Source: Antedon mediterranea (Eukaryota; Echinodermata; Crinoidea; Comatulida; Antedonidae). From it: a DNA stretch of 64,000 bases. The DNA lies in assembly GCF_964355755.1 (NCBI RefSeq), contig NC_092675.1, forward strand, positions 27,072,412 through 27,136,411, read 5' to 3'. Numbering within the stretch: position 1 is the stretch's first letter; every line of letters starts with the position of its first letter. Below the pieces are notes generated by a model, which saw only the letters and a program-made list of their open reading frames with translations, did not search any database and had not been told where the DNA came from. The translations under genes were made by a program, and so were the position numbers. Of the stretch, positions 12,732 to 23,978 are shown one piece after another.

Positions 12732-13961
12732 AGTGACGTTGCATTCACGTTCGATAGGTGTATGGAACAACACGGAAATTACTGCTTATACCACCAACTC
12801 GAAGCTTTGAAATTATATATAATTATATTTCCGGGGTTTAAGTTCATTTCAGCCCGGGAAGGAGAGAAGTTTAATATTATTGTTGGCTGTTTTTCTGGTG
12901 GTTAGTTCAGGATGTTGTCATATATTTTTGGTAGTTACTGTCTGGATCTGGATACGCCGTTGATATAAATAATGTTGGAACGTACTTGTATCCACTTCTT
13001 ATAATATATTCAACATCTTTATAATATAAATACTAGTTATTAAAAATTCACTACGAAAGCGCCCTCGTTATAATTAGAAACTACAGTTAAGTAACGGTAC
13101 TAACATGGTCAATTGACGATTCCGCACGATTCTATACGAACAAGACTGTGAGACTCAAATCAAACAGGGGAGGAAAACACGCGAATTGTGCATCAGTATT
13201 TGCTGATTATGCGGCACACGTTTTAACTACTGAAGAGTATTTACAAATAGTAATTAAAAAATTCAACCAAGTCGTTTATTGTTTGGCCTCAAAGTAAACA
13301 AAGAAAACTCGTTTTTTCATGTAACGAGAGGTATTAAGAGGGCGTCCCCCCCCCCCCCCGCAAGATTCACGCAGAGTAGAAAGGGAACATTTACGATGGG
13401 TTGAGATTAAATTTTTATATCATACGAAGATGCTCTGTAATAGAGATTTGACTACACGGAATCAAGCTTTACGGACCTTTATCTATTTGTAGTAAAATAC
13501 TATCTATATCTAGTAGCTACACACATAGTATATCGACAGATACAATGCAAACTATCCTGCTTTTATTGTTTTATACAAATAATTGCTTTCATGTTTAAAA
13601 GGACATAATGTCATCGCCACACTTTATTCATAGTAATATAAGTAGTATAAGAAACACAATTTCTGAAATTGAAACACTTCTTTTTTAAAGAATGTTTCGT
13701 AGTTCATTTCTAAGAATGTTTTTAAATCACTATAAAGTTAGTTTAGGCCTAATTGATTAATTATAATTTAGCTTATATACTTTTTTCTAAAAAGCATTAT
13801 ACTTAAAATTACGCAAGACAAAAACAATAGCATAAAGAATATACATCATCAATCTGATTAATAATCAAATGAGCGGCCTATAATATTGATGTTTTTTAAC
13901 AATTACAGATATTTTCTTTAATTTGTTCTTCTTCCGAATAAGTAACTCATTCAGAGGCTTA
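12732..13961. other. Intergenic region between genes G and H
   Basis: No gene seen. It contains a poly-C run at about 13348-13360 and AT-rich DNA. It would include the gene H promoter and the gene G 3' UTR, but no clear signal stands out. Confidence 0.5.
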
Positions 13962-16900
13962 TTATTTGTTACGTTGAAGGCAGTCATAGGTAGAATCTTC
14001 TGGTGACGACATTGTGCTATTTATCGGTATGTCTACGTAAGTGTACATGTTGTCTGTTTGCGATGGAGTATCTGTCTTCAACTTTCCATATTCGTTTTTC
14101 TGAGCTTCTTCATTGGCTGTACTATAAACGTCATCATGTTTTTCATCAATATGTGTACCTATTGTCGACTGCATGTTGGTAGAATCATCATTAGTTCCTG
14201 TTGTGTTTTCATATGGTACGTCTTGGATATGCCCCTCCTTATCCGATTTCACTTCAGCAGCATTTATACAGTTGTAGAGTTCATCACCATTCGAAAGGCC
14301 TTCTGTATTTGCATACGATACGTCACCAATATCTGTTTTGGTACCAGGCGTCATATCCGAGGCATTTAGTGTATCGTAGGTGTCACTGAAATCTTGGTCA
14401 ATACGTTTCTTTTTATTTGGTAAGGCATACAAACCTACCGCCACGTTGTTTGGTTTTGCTGCTGGGGATGACGGTGACATGGCTGCGTCATTTGAAAGTT
14501 CTTCTGTATTTACATACGATACGTCACCAGTAACGTCTGTTTTGGTATCAGGCGTCATATCCGAGGCATTTAGTGTATCGTAGGTGTCACTGAAATCTTG
14601 GTCAATGCGTTCCTTTTTATTTGGTAAGGCATACAAACCTACCGCCACGTTGTTTGCTTTTGCTGCTGATGATGACGGTGACATAGCTGCGTACTTGCAA
14701 GGTGTTTGGGGGTTTGTTGTGTCTGTGTATCGAACAGGATCACTCAGTGTCTCTGCTGGTGCAGCTATCTCTGCATAATCATCAGAGTGTGCCGGAACGT
14801 ATATGTCATTAGAATGTGAATTGCCTATATTAATACAAGGATTGAAATATTCGACAAAAAATTAAAATCTTAGATGATCATATCTTCGTGACATAAAAAT
14901 TTGGCAAAGGAATTTGGAATAGGATTAAAATCAAATAATTGACCATTATATATGTTGAAATGAAAAAGGCATAATGCATTCGAAGGTTCGAAAGGGTTCC
15001 ATCGATTTACGGCAAGTAGCTATTTTTAGTATTAATCTCTACGTACCTTTACCAATACCATGTTTAGTGTCTGAACTCATTCGCCGCTTTTTCTTTTTAC
15101 GTCGAAAGAAAAATAAAACAATGAGTAAAATCATGATTATAACAACCAACGGTACACAAATCACAGCAACTACACCAGCACTTGACTTGTTTTCAGATAT
15201 ATTCGGTTTGGTATCAGATATATTTGGTTTGGTAGTTTGTAACGGCGCCGAGCATATTTCAGTTTTATCTATAGAGAAATTTCTAACATTTATAAAATAA
15301 TTTATAATATATTTTGGTAGGTGTACCCAAGTAATGTGTCAACATGTTTATACTCACCAGTAGATTCACAGATAATGGCGTTTACCATGTCAGTTGTTGA
15401 ACAGTCCTTGTTTTCGCTTGTTATGATATTATTGTTTTCTTCTCCATCATACACATCAACTATTACGCACCCTGTCACGAGGTTCTTCTTCTGTATGTCT
15501 GATTCTACATGAACATTAAATCTACTACTAGACCCTTGTTCAAGAAAACGTAATGCGATGTATGTTAATTGGTTGTATTCCTTAACGCTATTTATGACTT
15601 TAATATTTCCACCAACCATTTCTTCACATTCCCGTTGAGCATCAATACACGATCTGTTTTCATTGCTCACTTGTATATATGCATAGCAGTTAGGGTCGCT
15701 GTATAATGTGTATTCTGCAAACAAAAAGAACAGATAGTAGGCCTTTGGCAACAGTGAATAATAACAATATAATATTTATAACGTGAAGAATTAATTTATG
15801 AACATCCTTAGATCAAGTATTTATTTCTTATGATTTATTAAGATAAACATTTATATTTGTTACACTTTTAATTGAAATACTATTATATTTTGCAAATTTT
15901 AAATTGTTATGCTTTTTTTCTATGTTTCCACTCCCATCTGGATTTGTGTACATCCATCGTCCATTTTCAACGTAATTATATAACAATTGATTAGCTTATT
16001 TTGACATAATACTCTACATACTTGTTGTTACATGCTTGTTTTTATTCGGCACTTTATATGTCCAATTTCCATCTTCAGGGTAAAACAAGTAACATCCTGC
16101 ACCCGAACAACCAAAACCACTATAAAACACAAAATAGAGAATAAAATGATTTATGGATTAATGTATGACTCACTTATGATTACCACTGTTGTTGTTTCAC
16201 TTTCCACAGTAGGCCTATACGTCTACACTACCAAACTTTAAAAACAAAAAACAATGTGATGTGCCCATATATGCGCATGATGACGTCATATCATTACCGT
16301 ATTTGGGCACATCACACTTTTTTGTCAAACTAGTTTGATAGTGTACAGTATAGCTTTAGAATATAAAGTGAAATTAATCAAATCTTCGTTTGGTCTGTTA
16401 TGGTCTATTAGGAGGGACAACAATGTTTTCATTCATGTACGATTTCACATTATGTATCACATCACAACAATCATCAATACTGTTTATCTACAAATTAGAC
16501 AATTAGACGCATATATTTTTTAGTCAAATGAAACAGGATATTAACGATTATTCTCAGAATTGTATTGATACATTCACAGTCGGATTGCAGTGTTTTACTA
16601 CTTGACATATAATTTACAATTGTCTGTCCATATTAATAATAATAATAATAATAACAATAATAACACTAATAATAATAATAATAAGATTTTTATAGCGCAC
16701 ATACCCCTCCAGAGTGCTCAAGGCGCATATTCCCAGAATTTTATTTTTACATTCATTCATAGGCCTTCAATATTCTCAAGCTCTGTCAAAATATGCATCT
16801 ATCGCCATCACGATGTTTACTTACATTGGCAGGTGGACATAGTAGGATTGAACTAAAACTGTTATCGTAAGAGTCTAATCCTCGGAGAACAACCTTTTCA

Positions 16901-17722
16901 GGAAGTCCATGTTTCTAATGCAATCTGTAGTTTGATCGAATTGATCGTTGCATTGCCTATGTCTTGCACACAGACGTATTAACAGTTTTGGCCGACATGA
17001 ATAAAGACTTTACATATTTAGATCAAACGTTAACAGAGTTAACCCGAGTGTAAACAAAGTTTAATTACGAATGTGCGTTTTTGTTTAGTACATTAATTGA
17101 TGGCTTTTTACCATTTTTAATTTTCTTACCCATGATACCAAAAGCAATAATTTAAATTGAAGAATTCTATAATTCTTTGAAATGTAAATTGATCTTATCT
17201 GAATAATAATATTACATTACAATGTACGTAAACATTTCCTAACTTTGTTATAGGTCCACATCATCTTTTTAAATTATTACGTATACAATACATACATTTT
17301 TTGTTATGTCCAATAAAATATATACATTTTTGCAAAACAAAATACTATTAAAATATACATTTGATTATAATAAAATAGCCATATTGACCAAATAACAAGA
17401 GGATTTTTACGAAGCGAGATCTACGAAATGAACTTGTGTATTCTCATTATCTTTGATGCTGTATGTTTCCACCTCTTACGGTTTTCGTAACAATACAAAT
17501 CAATGTACGTGAATACATTCAGTTTTCTACCCTGACTATGCTTATCTTAGAAGTATAGAACAACCAGTTACAGAAAAGGCAAGTAACAATTTATTAAAAT
17601 ACTTACTCAGGACACGGTACAGTCCCTGTCGATTCCTTTAACAGGCATATTACTAAAATAAGAGACTTGTAACTCCCCACTATAAGTGAGGCATATTTCA
17701 GCCATTGTATAGGCCTGTACAT
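13962..17722 (-). CDS. Receptor gene G: CTLD type I receptor with long tyrosine-rich tail
   Basis: Five exons give an open frame of 551 residues: signal 17607-17722 (MYRPIQWLKY, ends PCP), Cys exon 16022-16119 (GFGCSGAGCYLFYPEDGNW), CTLD 15358-15714 (DPNCYAY, SCIDAQRECEE, GGNIKVINS, AIICEST), stalk/TM 15047-15268 and tail 13962-14824. All junctions keep phases 2, 1, 1, 1. The stalk is short, with two KPNIS repeats; the TM helix (VVAVICVPLVVIIMILLIVL) is followed by basic FFFRRKKKKRR, fitting a type I stop-transfer. The tail of about 287 residues has many tyrosines in motifs such as LYAL, TYDTL, SYANT, PYENT, EYGKL and MYTYV. A 68-residue unit in it is tandemly duplicated. The role is inferred as surface recognition with tyrosine-phosphorylation signalling. 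Confidence 0.75.
14280..14684 (-). repeat. Tandem 204-bp coding duplication in gene G tail
   Basis: Two adjacent units, about 14481-14684 and 14280-14480, each start MSPSS and contain NNVAVGLYALPNKK, RIDQDFSDTYDTLNASDM and a SYxNTE motif. Nucleotide similarity between them is very high. The second unit is one codon shorter, so the frame is kept. The duplication doubles the YDTL and YxN motif sets. Confidence 0.85.
15905..15990 (-). pseudogene. Degenerate second Cys-exon in gene G intron 2
   Basis: Reading minus, the stretch keeps ENGRWMYTNPDGSGN, clearly related to the ENGxWKYxDPEG end of the small Cys exon. Its 5' part is frameshifted (an NCYLIYP equivalent is split) and no good donor follows. 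It sits just downstream of the intact exon at 16022-16119, so this gene once had, or partly duplicated, a second copy of the module. Confidence 0.6.
16219..16349. repeat. MITE copy 2, GTCTACACTACCAAAC ends
   Basis: This shares GATGTGCCCATATATG, a central TGACGTCA segment and TTGGGCACATCACACTTTTT with the copies at 8212 and 62603. The right end GTTTGATAGTGTA is the inverse of the left. It lies in intron 1 of gene G. Confidence 0.75.
16632..16740 (-). mobile_element. 5'-truncated LINE tail
   Basis: On the minus strand it reads GCGCCTTGAGCACTC, GTATGTGCGCTATAAAAATC and then an interrupted TTA repeat. This matches the last ~70 bp of the LINE at 1-5332. It is a short 5'-truncated insertion of the same or a sister family within intron 1 of gene G. 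Confidence 0.8.
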
Positions 17723-19051
17723 AATAGCAGCTTTCACGAATCTTGTCGAATCATAAGTGAAATGTAAACGACACGGAAATTATATCCAAACATGAAAGAT
17801 TGAAACTTTTTTATATTGATGTATAGGACCTCTCTGTATATCCGGGTTAAGTGGTTTTAAGTTTCACTTTTCTATTCATAGTATTTTTTTAAAATCCAAC
17901 ACGATCACCTTTATATCTAAAGGTAGCCTAAACAACATGCATCATACTGTATAAACTAAACATTAATATGCATTGTTATTGTCTAATGCAATTATAACGT
18001 TTCCGTATATTCTCCTTTTTTTAATCAAAGTCCTCCATTTGTTTATCCCTGTTTAGATTTTAAACGAATACATCGGCCGTTACCCTTTATAAGTGTACAC
18101 AGAAATGGTTCTTAAAAATTGTAAACAGCTAAACTTGTTTTTATAGAAAAATTGCGATTCAGTTAAAATAGAATATTTTTAGTGTCAAAAGTGGTATAGA
18201 ATCGGGTCTGCATTGAAAGAACCGGCAAAAGTAAAAACATAAATAACTAAATAAAATCTGAATAGCCACAGCCGGGTAAAGATTTTACTGATTCTTAAAG
18301 AAAATGTGGTGTACAGCTAGTTGTTTTTTTTTACAACCGTACAAGTTGTATCATTTTATTTAAAACATTCATTATAGTTAGTAAAAATTTCGATTACATA
18401 CTTGTTATAAATAAAATGTATTAATACATTATTCAGTAGTTATTTTAAATATAGTAAGGAATAATATCATAAAGAATAAGCATAAGGTGTATTCACAAAA
18501 GGTTTACTCATTTCAGAGTGACTTGTTGTGAACTAAATTGTATTAGAATTTTACTGAAACACTACCAACCTTTTACTAACAATGCTGTTTGTAAAACAAT
18601 GAATATCGTATAGCCTATATGAGGGTTGGAATAAAGCAGTATGATAATATCCTAAATAGGCCTATTACCAAGAATGATGGTTCAAAGACTATATAATATT
18701 TTATTAAGAACATATTTAAGGCATTGTATGATCAAGGAATATAATAATATTATTTCTCAATACATAGTAGTAATTCATCAAGTTAAACATTTAAACGTAT
18801 CAACCGATTCTGCTACTCTATATAGCACCCTCTATAATACTCTATAATATAATAATAATAATAAAATATTGCTGATAGTTATACAGATACATACCTATTG
18901 ACAGTATCAGAATCGGGTGAACGTATGAATAGTTTGCCTTATAAGCTAACATTTAGATTACACTAGTAACTGTACTGGAACACTTGCTGATCGGATGAAA
19001 ACTTTTTCCCATCTACTTATTCTATTATATCGATTATAATTATATACAAAA
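17723..19051. other. Intergenic region between genes F and G
   Basis: This is AT-rich DNA upstream of gene G's signal exon and downstream of gene F's stop. No exon, RNA gene or clear repeat was recognised, only short TAA runs near 18845. Confidence 0.5.
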
Positions 19052-22000
19052 CTAATGTTCCACATTGCGCTGAAGTTTGTCATAGGCATTTTCTTCCACA
19101 AGATTCAATGGAAGAGCTGTGTCTACGTAAGCGTACATTCCCTCAGATGGTACCTTCTCTTGCGTATTCAGCTTTCCATACTCGTTTTGTTCGCATACTG
19201 CGATATCTCCTTTCTTGTCACCATTATTCTTTTCACTATGATTGTTTATAGTTGAGTATGGCAATTCATATTCACCATCAGATTTTCCATTGTTACCACC
19301 AGGTTCTACGTTCATGTCTTCGTCATTCAGGGTATCGTAAACGTCGCAATCATCTTTAAAACCTTCTGTGTTTGCGTAAAGTGTGTCGTCAAATCCATTT
19401 TGGAAGTCGCCTGTATTTTTCACCTGTGCTTTTTGTTGCATGTCAGTTGTATTTAGAATATCGTAAACGTCGCCCCCATCTTGTGTGAAAACCGTTGTGT
19501 TTTCATGTGGTGTTCCATCGAAACCTTTGTTGGACTGTAGATGTTGAATGTCCGCGACATTAAGGGCAGTATAGAGAGAATGTGATTCTAAGCTTAAATA
19601 TTTACTTTCAAACCCATCTTCGATTTCTTCATTATGATTGTTCCTACTTGCACTTTGTTTTGCTGATTGCAAATTGTCATCATCTTGTCTCATTTCTCGC
19701 TCCTCTCTTGGTTTTAGTGCATCTTGCACATCACTTGTTGTTGATTGTAGTTGTGTTGTATTCCTGTGTCGTATAGAATATTTTCAACTTCGCATGGATG
19801 TTGATTATCAGATGTAGAATGCTCGTGAATTGTTGCACCATTCGAGTACGAGACATTTTCTGATAAGGATAAAATAATTACTTATTAAATTTTAAATTAA
19901 TAATATAATCAAATATAATAAAAAATATGTTGTACTTGATCTTACTGTGAATAATTAAACGTGGGTGACCAGTCATGTTGGTCACATGAAAAAGATACGT
20001 AATGGATAAAGATAATACCTTTGATTAAAGTAGCTCTACCAAAGTTATAGCTTATTTTAAATATCAGGTAAAGGAAACTGAAATCATAAAGCACTAACGC
20101 CAAATTGGCCTGCCATTCGTTGGCATCAAATAGTAAATTGTGTTTGTTAATATACCAAACTGACAGAAACACATTGATCTATTAATAGAATGAAGTACAT
20201 TAAACACTAAGGAGTTGGATAGCCGAGTGGTTAAGACACTTGACTGTCATACAGATAGACCCAGTCCACTCAGCTGTAAATGAGTACCTGGTTGAAAATA
20301 CTAGGGAGAAAAAAGGCGACGTGGAAAGGAACTGGCCACCCTACCACATAATGCCGAGGCTTAGTATTATGAGCTCCTAACAGCTCATTCCCCTACGTTC
20401 AGAGAACACGGGACTCACCCTTTACATTAAACACTATAAATTATAGTAAAATAATCAATTCAAAGCTATATAGCAATTGTCCTCAAATTAGAGTTTCTGA
20501 CAGAGATGTGAAAAGTATTTTAACTTGGTTTTTATTATCATATCCAACGTTTAGCCTGGCGTCCTGAATTTAGCTCAACTCATAAATTCCACGAAAGTTT
20601 GCTTTAGAATTCTTCTCCTATCACGAACTCATTGTACATGAATTAAAAAATTCACATACCTTGTATGTCTTGATGTTTACTTCTTCTGTATCGGATGCAA
20701 CACGTGAACGTCACAATGACTCCAACAGCAAACACGAGTACAGGAATTCCGACAGTAACAAGTAAATCAGGATCGGTATTAAGATTTTGGTTATCTCCAT
20801 CTGGATACGTAACCTCCGAATAATCAGTAGTCGGTCCAGTGACGCCAATTGGATAGATATTAGATGTTTTAGAAGGTACTTCTGACGTCGGTATCGGGTC
20901 TGATGGTGTAGTAGACATCGACAATGACATCGATGCTGACGTCATGTCTGATGAGGTAGTAGTCATCAACGATGTCAACTGCGTATTCGTTGTATCAGTT
21001 GTTGACACAGTACATATTCCAAGATCTAAATCTGCATTCATTAAAATAGAAAAGAAGTTACGCTTTGTGACGCCATGCATACATTATTCACTGGCATAGC
21101 CATAAACAATTGGAACATTAAGGTACTTTAAGTATTTGTTGAATTTTAAGATGTTAATATACCGGCCACTTTTTCTATTTCTAAAATCTAATAATCAAAT
21201 ATAATTATGTATCAAGGTACAGGTAACAGGTATCATAATTTAAAAAGATCACCTAAAAAGTATAAACATCAACCAAGTATCAAGCAAGCAAATGTAATGT
21301 CTTCTTACCAGATGACTCACAGACCATGGTGTTTATTTCTTCTGTGAAGCAACCCTTGTTTCTAATGTATATATCATTTTGAACCCCCATTCTGTTTTCC
21401 ACTACAACGTTTGCACACCCAGCATATAAGTTCTTTTCCGGATATTCTTTATCGGCATAAACATTGAAGATACTTGTTGATGGATGTCTCAGACGTTTCA
21501 GAATACGGAGAACATTATCTGTCAGCTGATCATACTCGTCTTTGCTATTTATAACAGTGATGTTGCCTCCAACTTGTTCACATTCATGTTGTGTATCAAT
21601 ACATGATTCGTTTCTGTTTGTACTTCTTATGAACATGTAACAGTTAGGATTATCATACACATCCATGTCTAAAGAAAACATATTGATATAGCTATAGTAT
21701 TTAGATAGATACAGTAGATACATAGGTGCCTGGAATACGAAAATTAGATTTGAAGGTATTGTACACAATGAGCGGGAAAGTGTGGATAGCCAATGTTTAT
21801 GAATGGTTTATCTGTTGTTGCCACCGAACAACTCACAATATGTATAGCATCAATTGTTACTTTTGCATACCTCCATTCCGTTCTCGTCCACCTGGTTCTT
21901 TGTACATCCACCTATTATGTTCAGGGTATATCAGGTAGCAATTATTACCTGAACACTCAAAACCTCTATAAAACAACAAAGGGTATTTCTTTTTACTGCT

Positions 22001-22924
22001 GCAGCAATAAGAAGAACTGTTTATTTGATGCAAAAAAACCAACAACAAATATCAGTATATAATTTAAGAATGAATCTGGGTGACTCCCATTAAGAGTAGG
22101 CCTAAGTAATTGCCGCAAACTGCAGTTTTTATTATTATTATATTTTAGATAAATGATTACATAAAAAATAAATAAACACATATGCCTAATAAATAAATAA
22201 AATTTTAGTCTCGGACGGAAAGCATATTAATATATAAGTAACTATTTAAAGCAAAAGATTTTCAACAGGTTATCCACAAATAATGTTTTCCCGCGGAGAA
22301 CTAACCCCTTGTAATGTTACTACTGGTTGACTATCCCCTAAAAAAACTTCTCATTTGGGTCAACCACACCGTACGACAATTACAAGCTAAGATAATTACC
22401 CACACGGCAACTAAATAAGTTAAATTTGATCAAGATCTGCTTAAGATGTTTGTCATGAAGTTGGTTGTCAAAAAAACTTAATTAAAAAAACTAAATTATA
22501 GGGGCGAGTGTGACTCTCTCACATTTGCACACGTCCCTAAATTGATGAAAAATTAAAGATACCGTATTGTTGCAAATATACTATTGGTTAATAGTTTCGG
22601 AGAGGGCCCTACTTACGAAACTATATGGTTTGCCCAAAATGTGTTTAGATTAGGCCTATGAATTAATTTATGTAACCGAAAATGTCATCATCATCGTTAA
22701 CTCCCGTGATTATTATAATTCATTCATTATCTTTTAGGCCTACCATTAAATAAGCCTATTAGTAGACATGCAGAGATATAAAAATACTGCAGTCTCGTCA
22801 TTAAATTTACCTACTAAATATACAGTATTATGAAATATAGACTGACTTACCGAGGACACTGTGCCCCAATGATAAGAAACTGACAAGCTAGGGCTAATAT
22901 AAACACCTTTATTTTGTAGGCCAT
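19052..22924 (-). pseudogene. Receptor gene F: CTLD type I receptor with frameshifted tail
   Basis: The five exons match the family: signal 22851-22924 (MAYKIKVFILALACQFLIIG, ends CP), Cys exon 21871-21965, CTLD 21309-21668, stalk/TM 20660-21031 and tail 19052-19859. The stalk is Ser/Thr-rich and mucin-like (TTTSSDM, SMSTTPSD); the helix LLVTVGIPVLVFAVGVIVTF is followed by CCIRYRRSK. All junctions are in phase, but inside the tail exon a net gain of 8 bases relative to gene E, near 19742-19765 just after ENILYDTGIQ, shifts the frame to an early stop. A further 225 codons remain open downstream, with DVYDIL, TLYANTEG, LPYSTI and EYGKL motifs. It may be a recent pseudogene, a short-tailed allele, an assembly error, or spliced differently from my model. 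Confidence 0.7.
20210..20422 (+). mobile_element. tRNA-derived SINE with 14-bp target duplication
   Basis: The head GGATAGCCGAGTGGTTAAG carries a good pol III A box (TAGCCGAGTGG); the B box is degenerate. The body contains CTCAGCTGTAAATGAGTACC. The 14-base sequence TACATTAAACACTA lies directly on both sides (20196-20209 and 20423-20436), a perfect target-site duplication. It sits in the intron between the TM and tail exons of gene F, opposite to the gene's direction. Confidence 0.85.
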
Positions 22925-23978
22925 ACTTTATTCCGTCCAAGTAGATCACTTACACACACCTTGAACCCGGAAATGTTGTGTAACCTTTTTGAGAAGGCCT
23001 AAATAAACATTGTATTTTCTATGTATTACTTCCACTTTTAATGTTAGAAATAAAGTGTCTTGAATAAATTATAATCAATTAATTTATACTATGTTTTAAA
23101 TTCATTTTTACATCCTATTTGTCTGCTAATCTTGATACAGACCAACGTTTCGCGATATTATATTTATAGGCAGGCCTATAATTATTAGGAAGGAACATTT
23201 TGTGTTACAACAATGCCTTTAAGCTGTTCTTGCGCAAATCCCAGTTGTAGCTCTGGCATTGTGTTTAGTTAACAATTATATTTTATAATAATAATAATAG
23301 AGAGTCATGACGCTCGCAAATGCATGGTTTTATTAGCGGATTAGTACGCATGCCCGGGTTTACAAAACTCTTGTTAAGTAACATTTAAGGTGTTCGATAT
23401 TCACTCAGCTAATTTGTAAGATGTAATTTATATTGTTTATGTAGGCATTGTTATTCTATTTATTTCATTAAGTATCTTTTATAGAGTCTGTGCATTTTAA
23501 TTTGATAATGATATCCGAAAAATAAAGAAATGAATGAAATAATTTATTCCGATGATCTTTAATTATACTATATGATTGTTGCCTTTAAGGAAGTTAATTT
23601 GTATCTCCAGTGAGATCTATCCAGTGATATAATATTATAACTTCGCCATTTTGCATTTGGATTTATATTATCTTAAGAATAAAGAACATATATTTCATCT
23701 AATACAAAAAAACTATCAGTGAAGAAACGAAAGAATCAGGAAAACATTTTTTATTGTTTCTTTTCGCCATTATCTTTTTCATTAAATATTCTATAATATG
23801 TTCTGCAAATCAAAGACATTTGAAAAAAAGAAAGATTTGTATGCTTGTATTTATTTATGTTAGAAAGGAAAAACGTAAATCTATTTTATATTACACAGTG
23901 TGCTGAACTTTCAAAGCAAAGTTAACACCCTTCCCCAACTATTGTTTATCTATTGAGGATTGTTTTTATAATAAATAT
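22925..23978. other. Intergenic region between genes E and F
   Basis: No gene seen. A stretch at about 23590-23690 (TTGTATCTCCAGTGAGATC) resembles flanks upstream of genes C and D (39140 and 33955), consistent with duplicated intergenic DNA. The rest is AT-rich. Confidence 0.45.

Noticed and set aside
14058-14778. + strand ORFs opposite the gene G tail
   Set aside because: They are antisense of a long conserved coding exon and show no domain.
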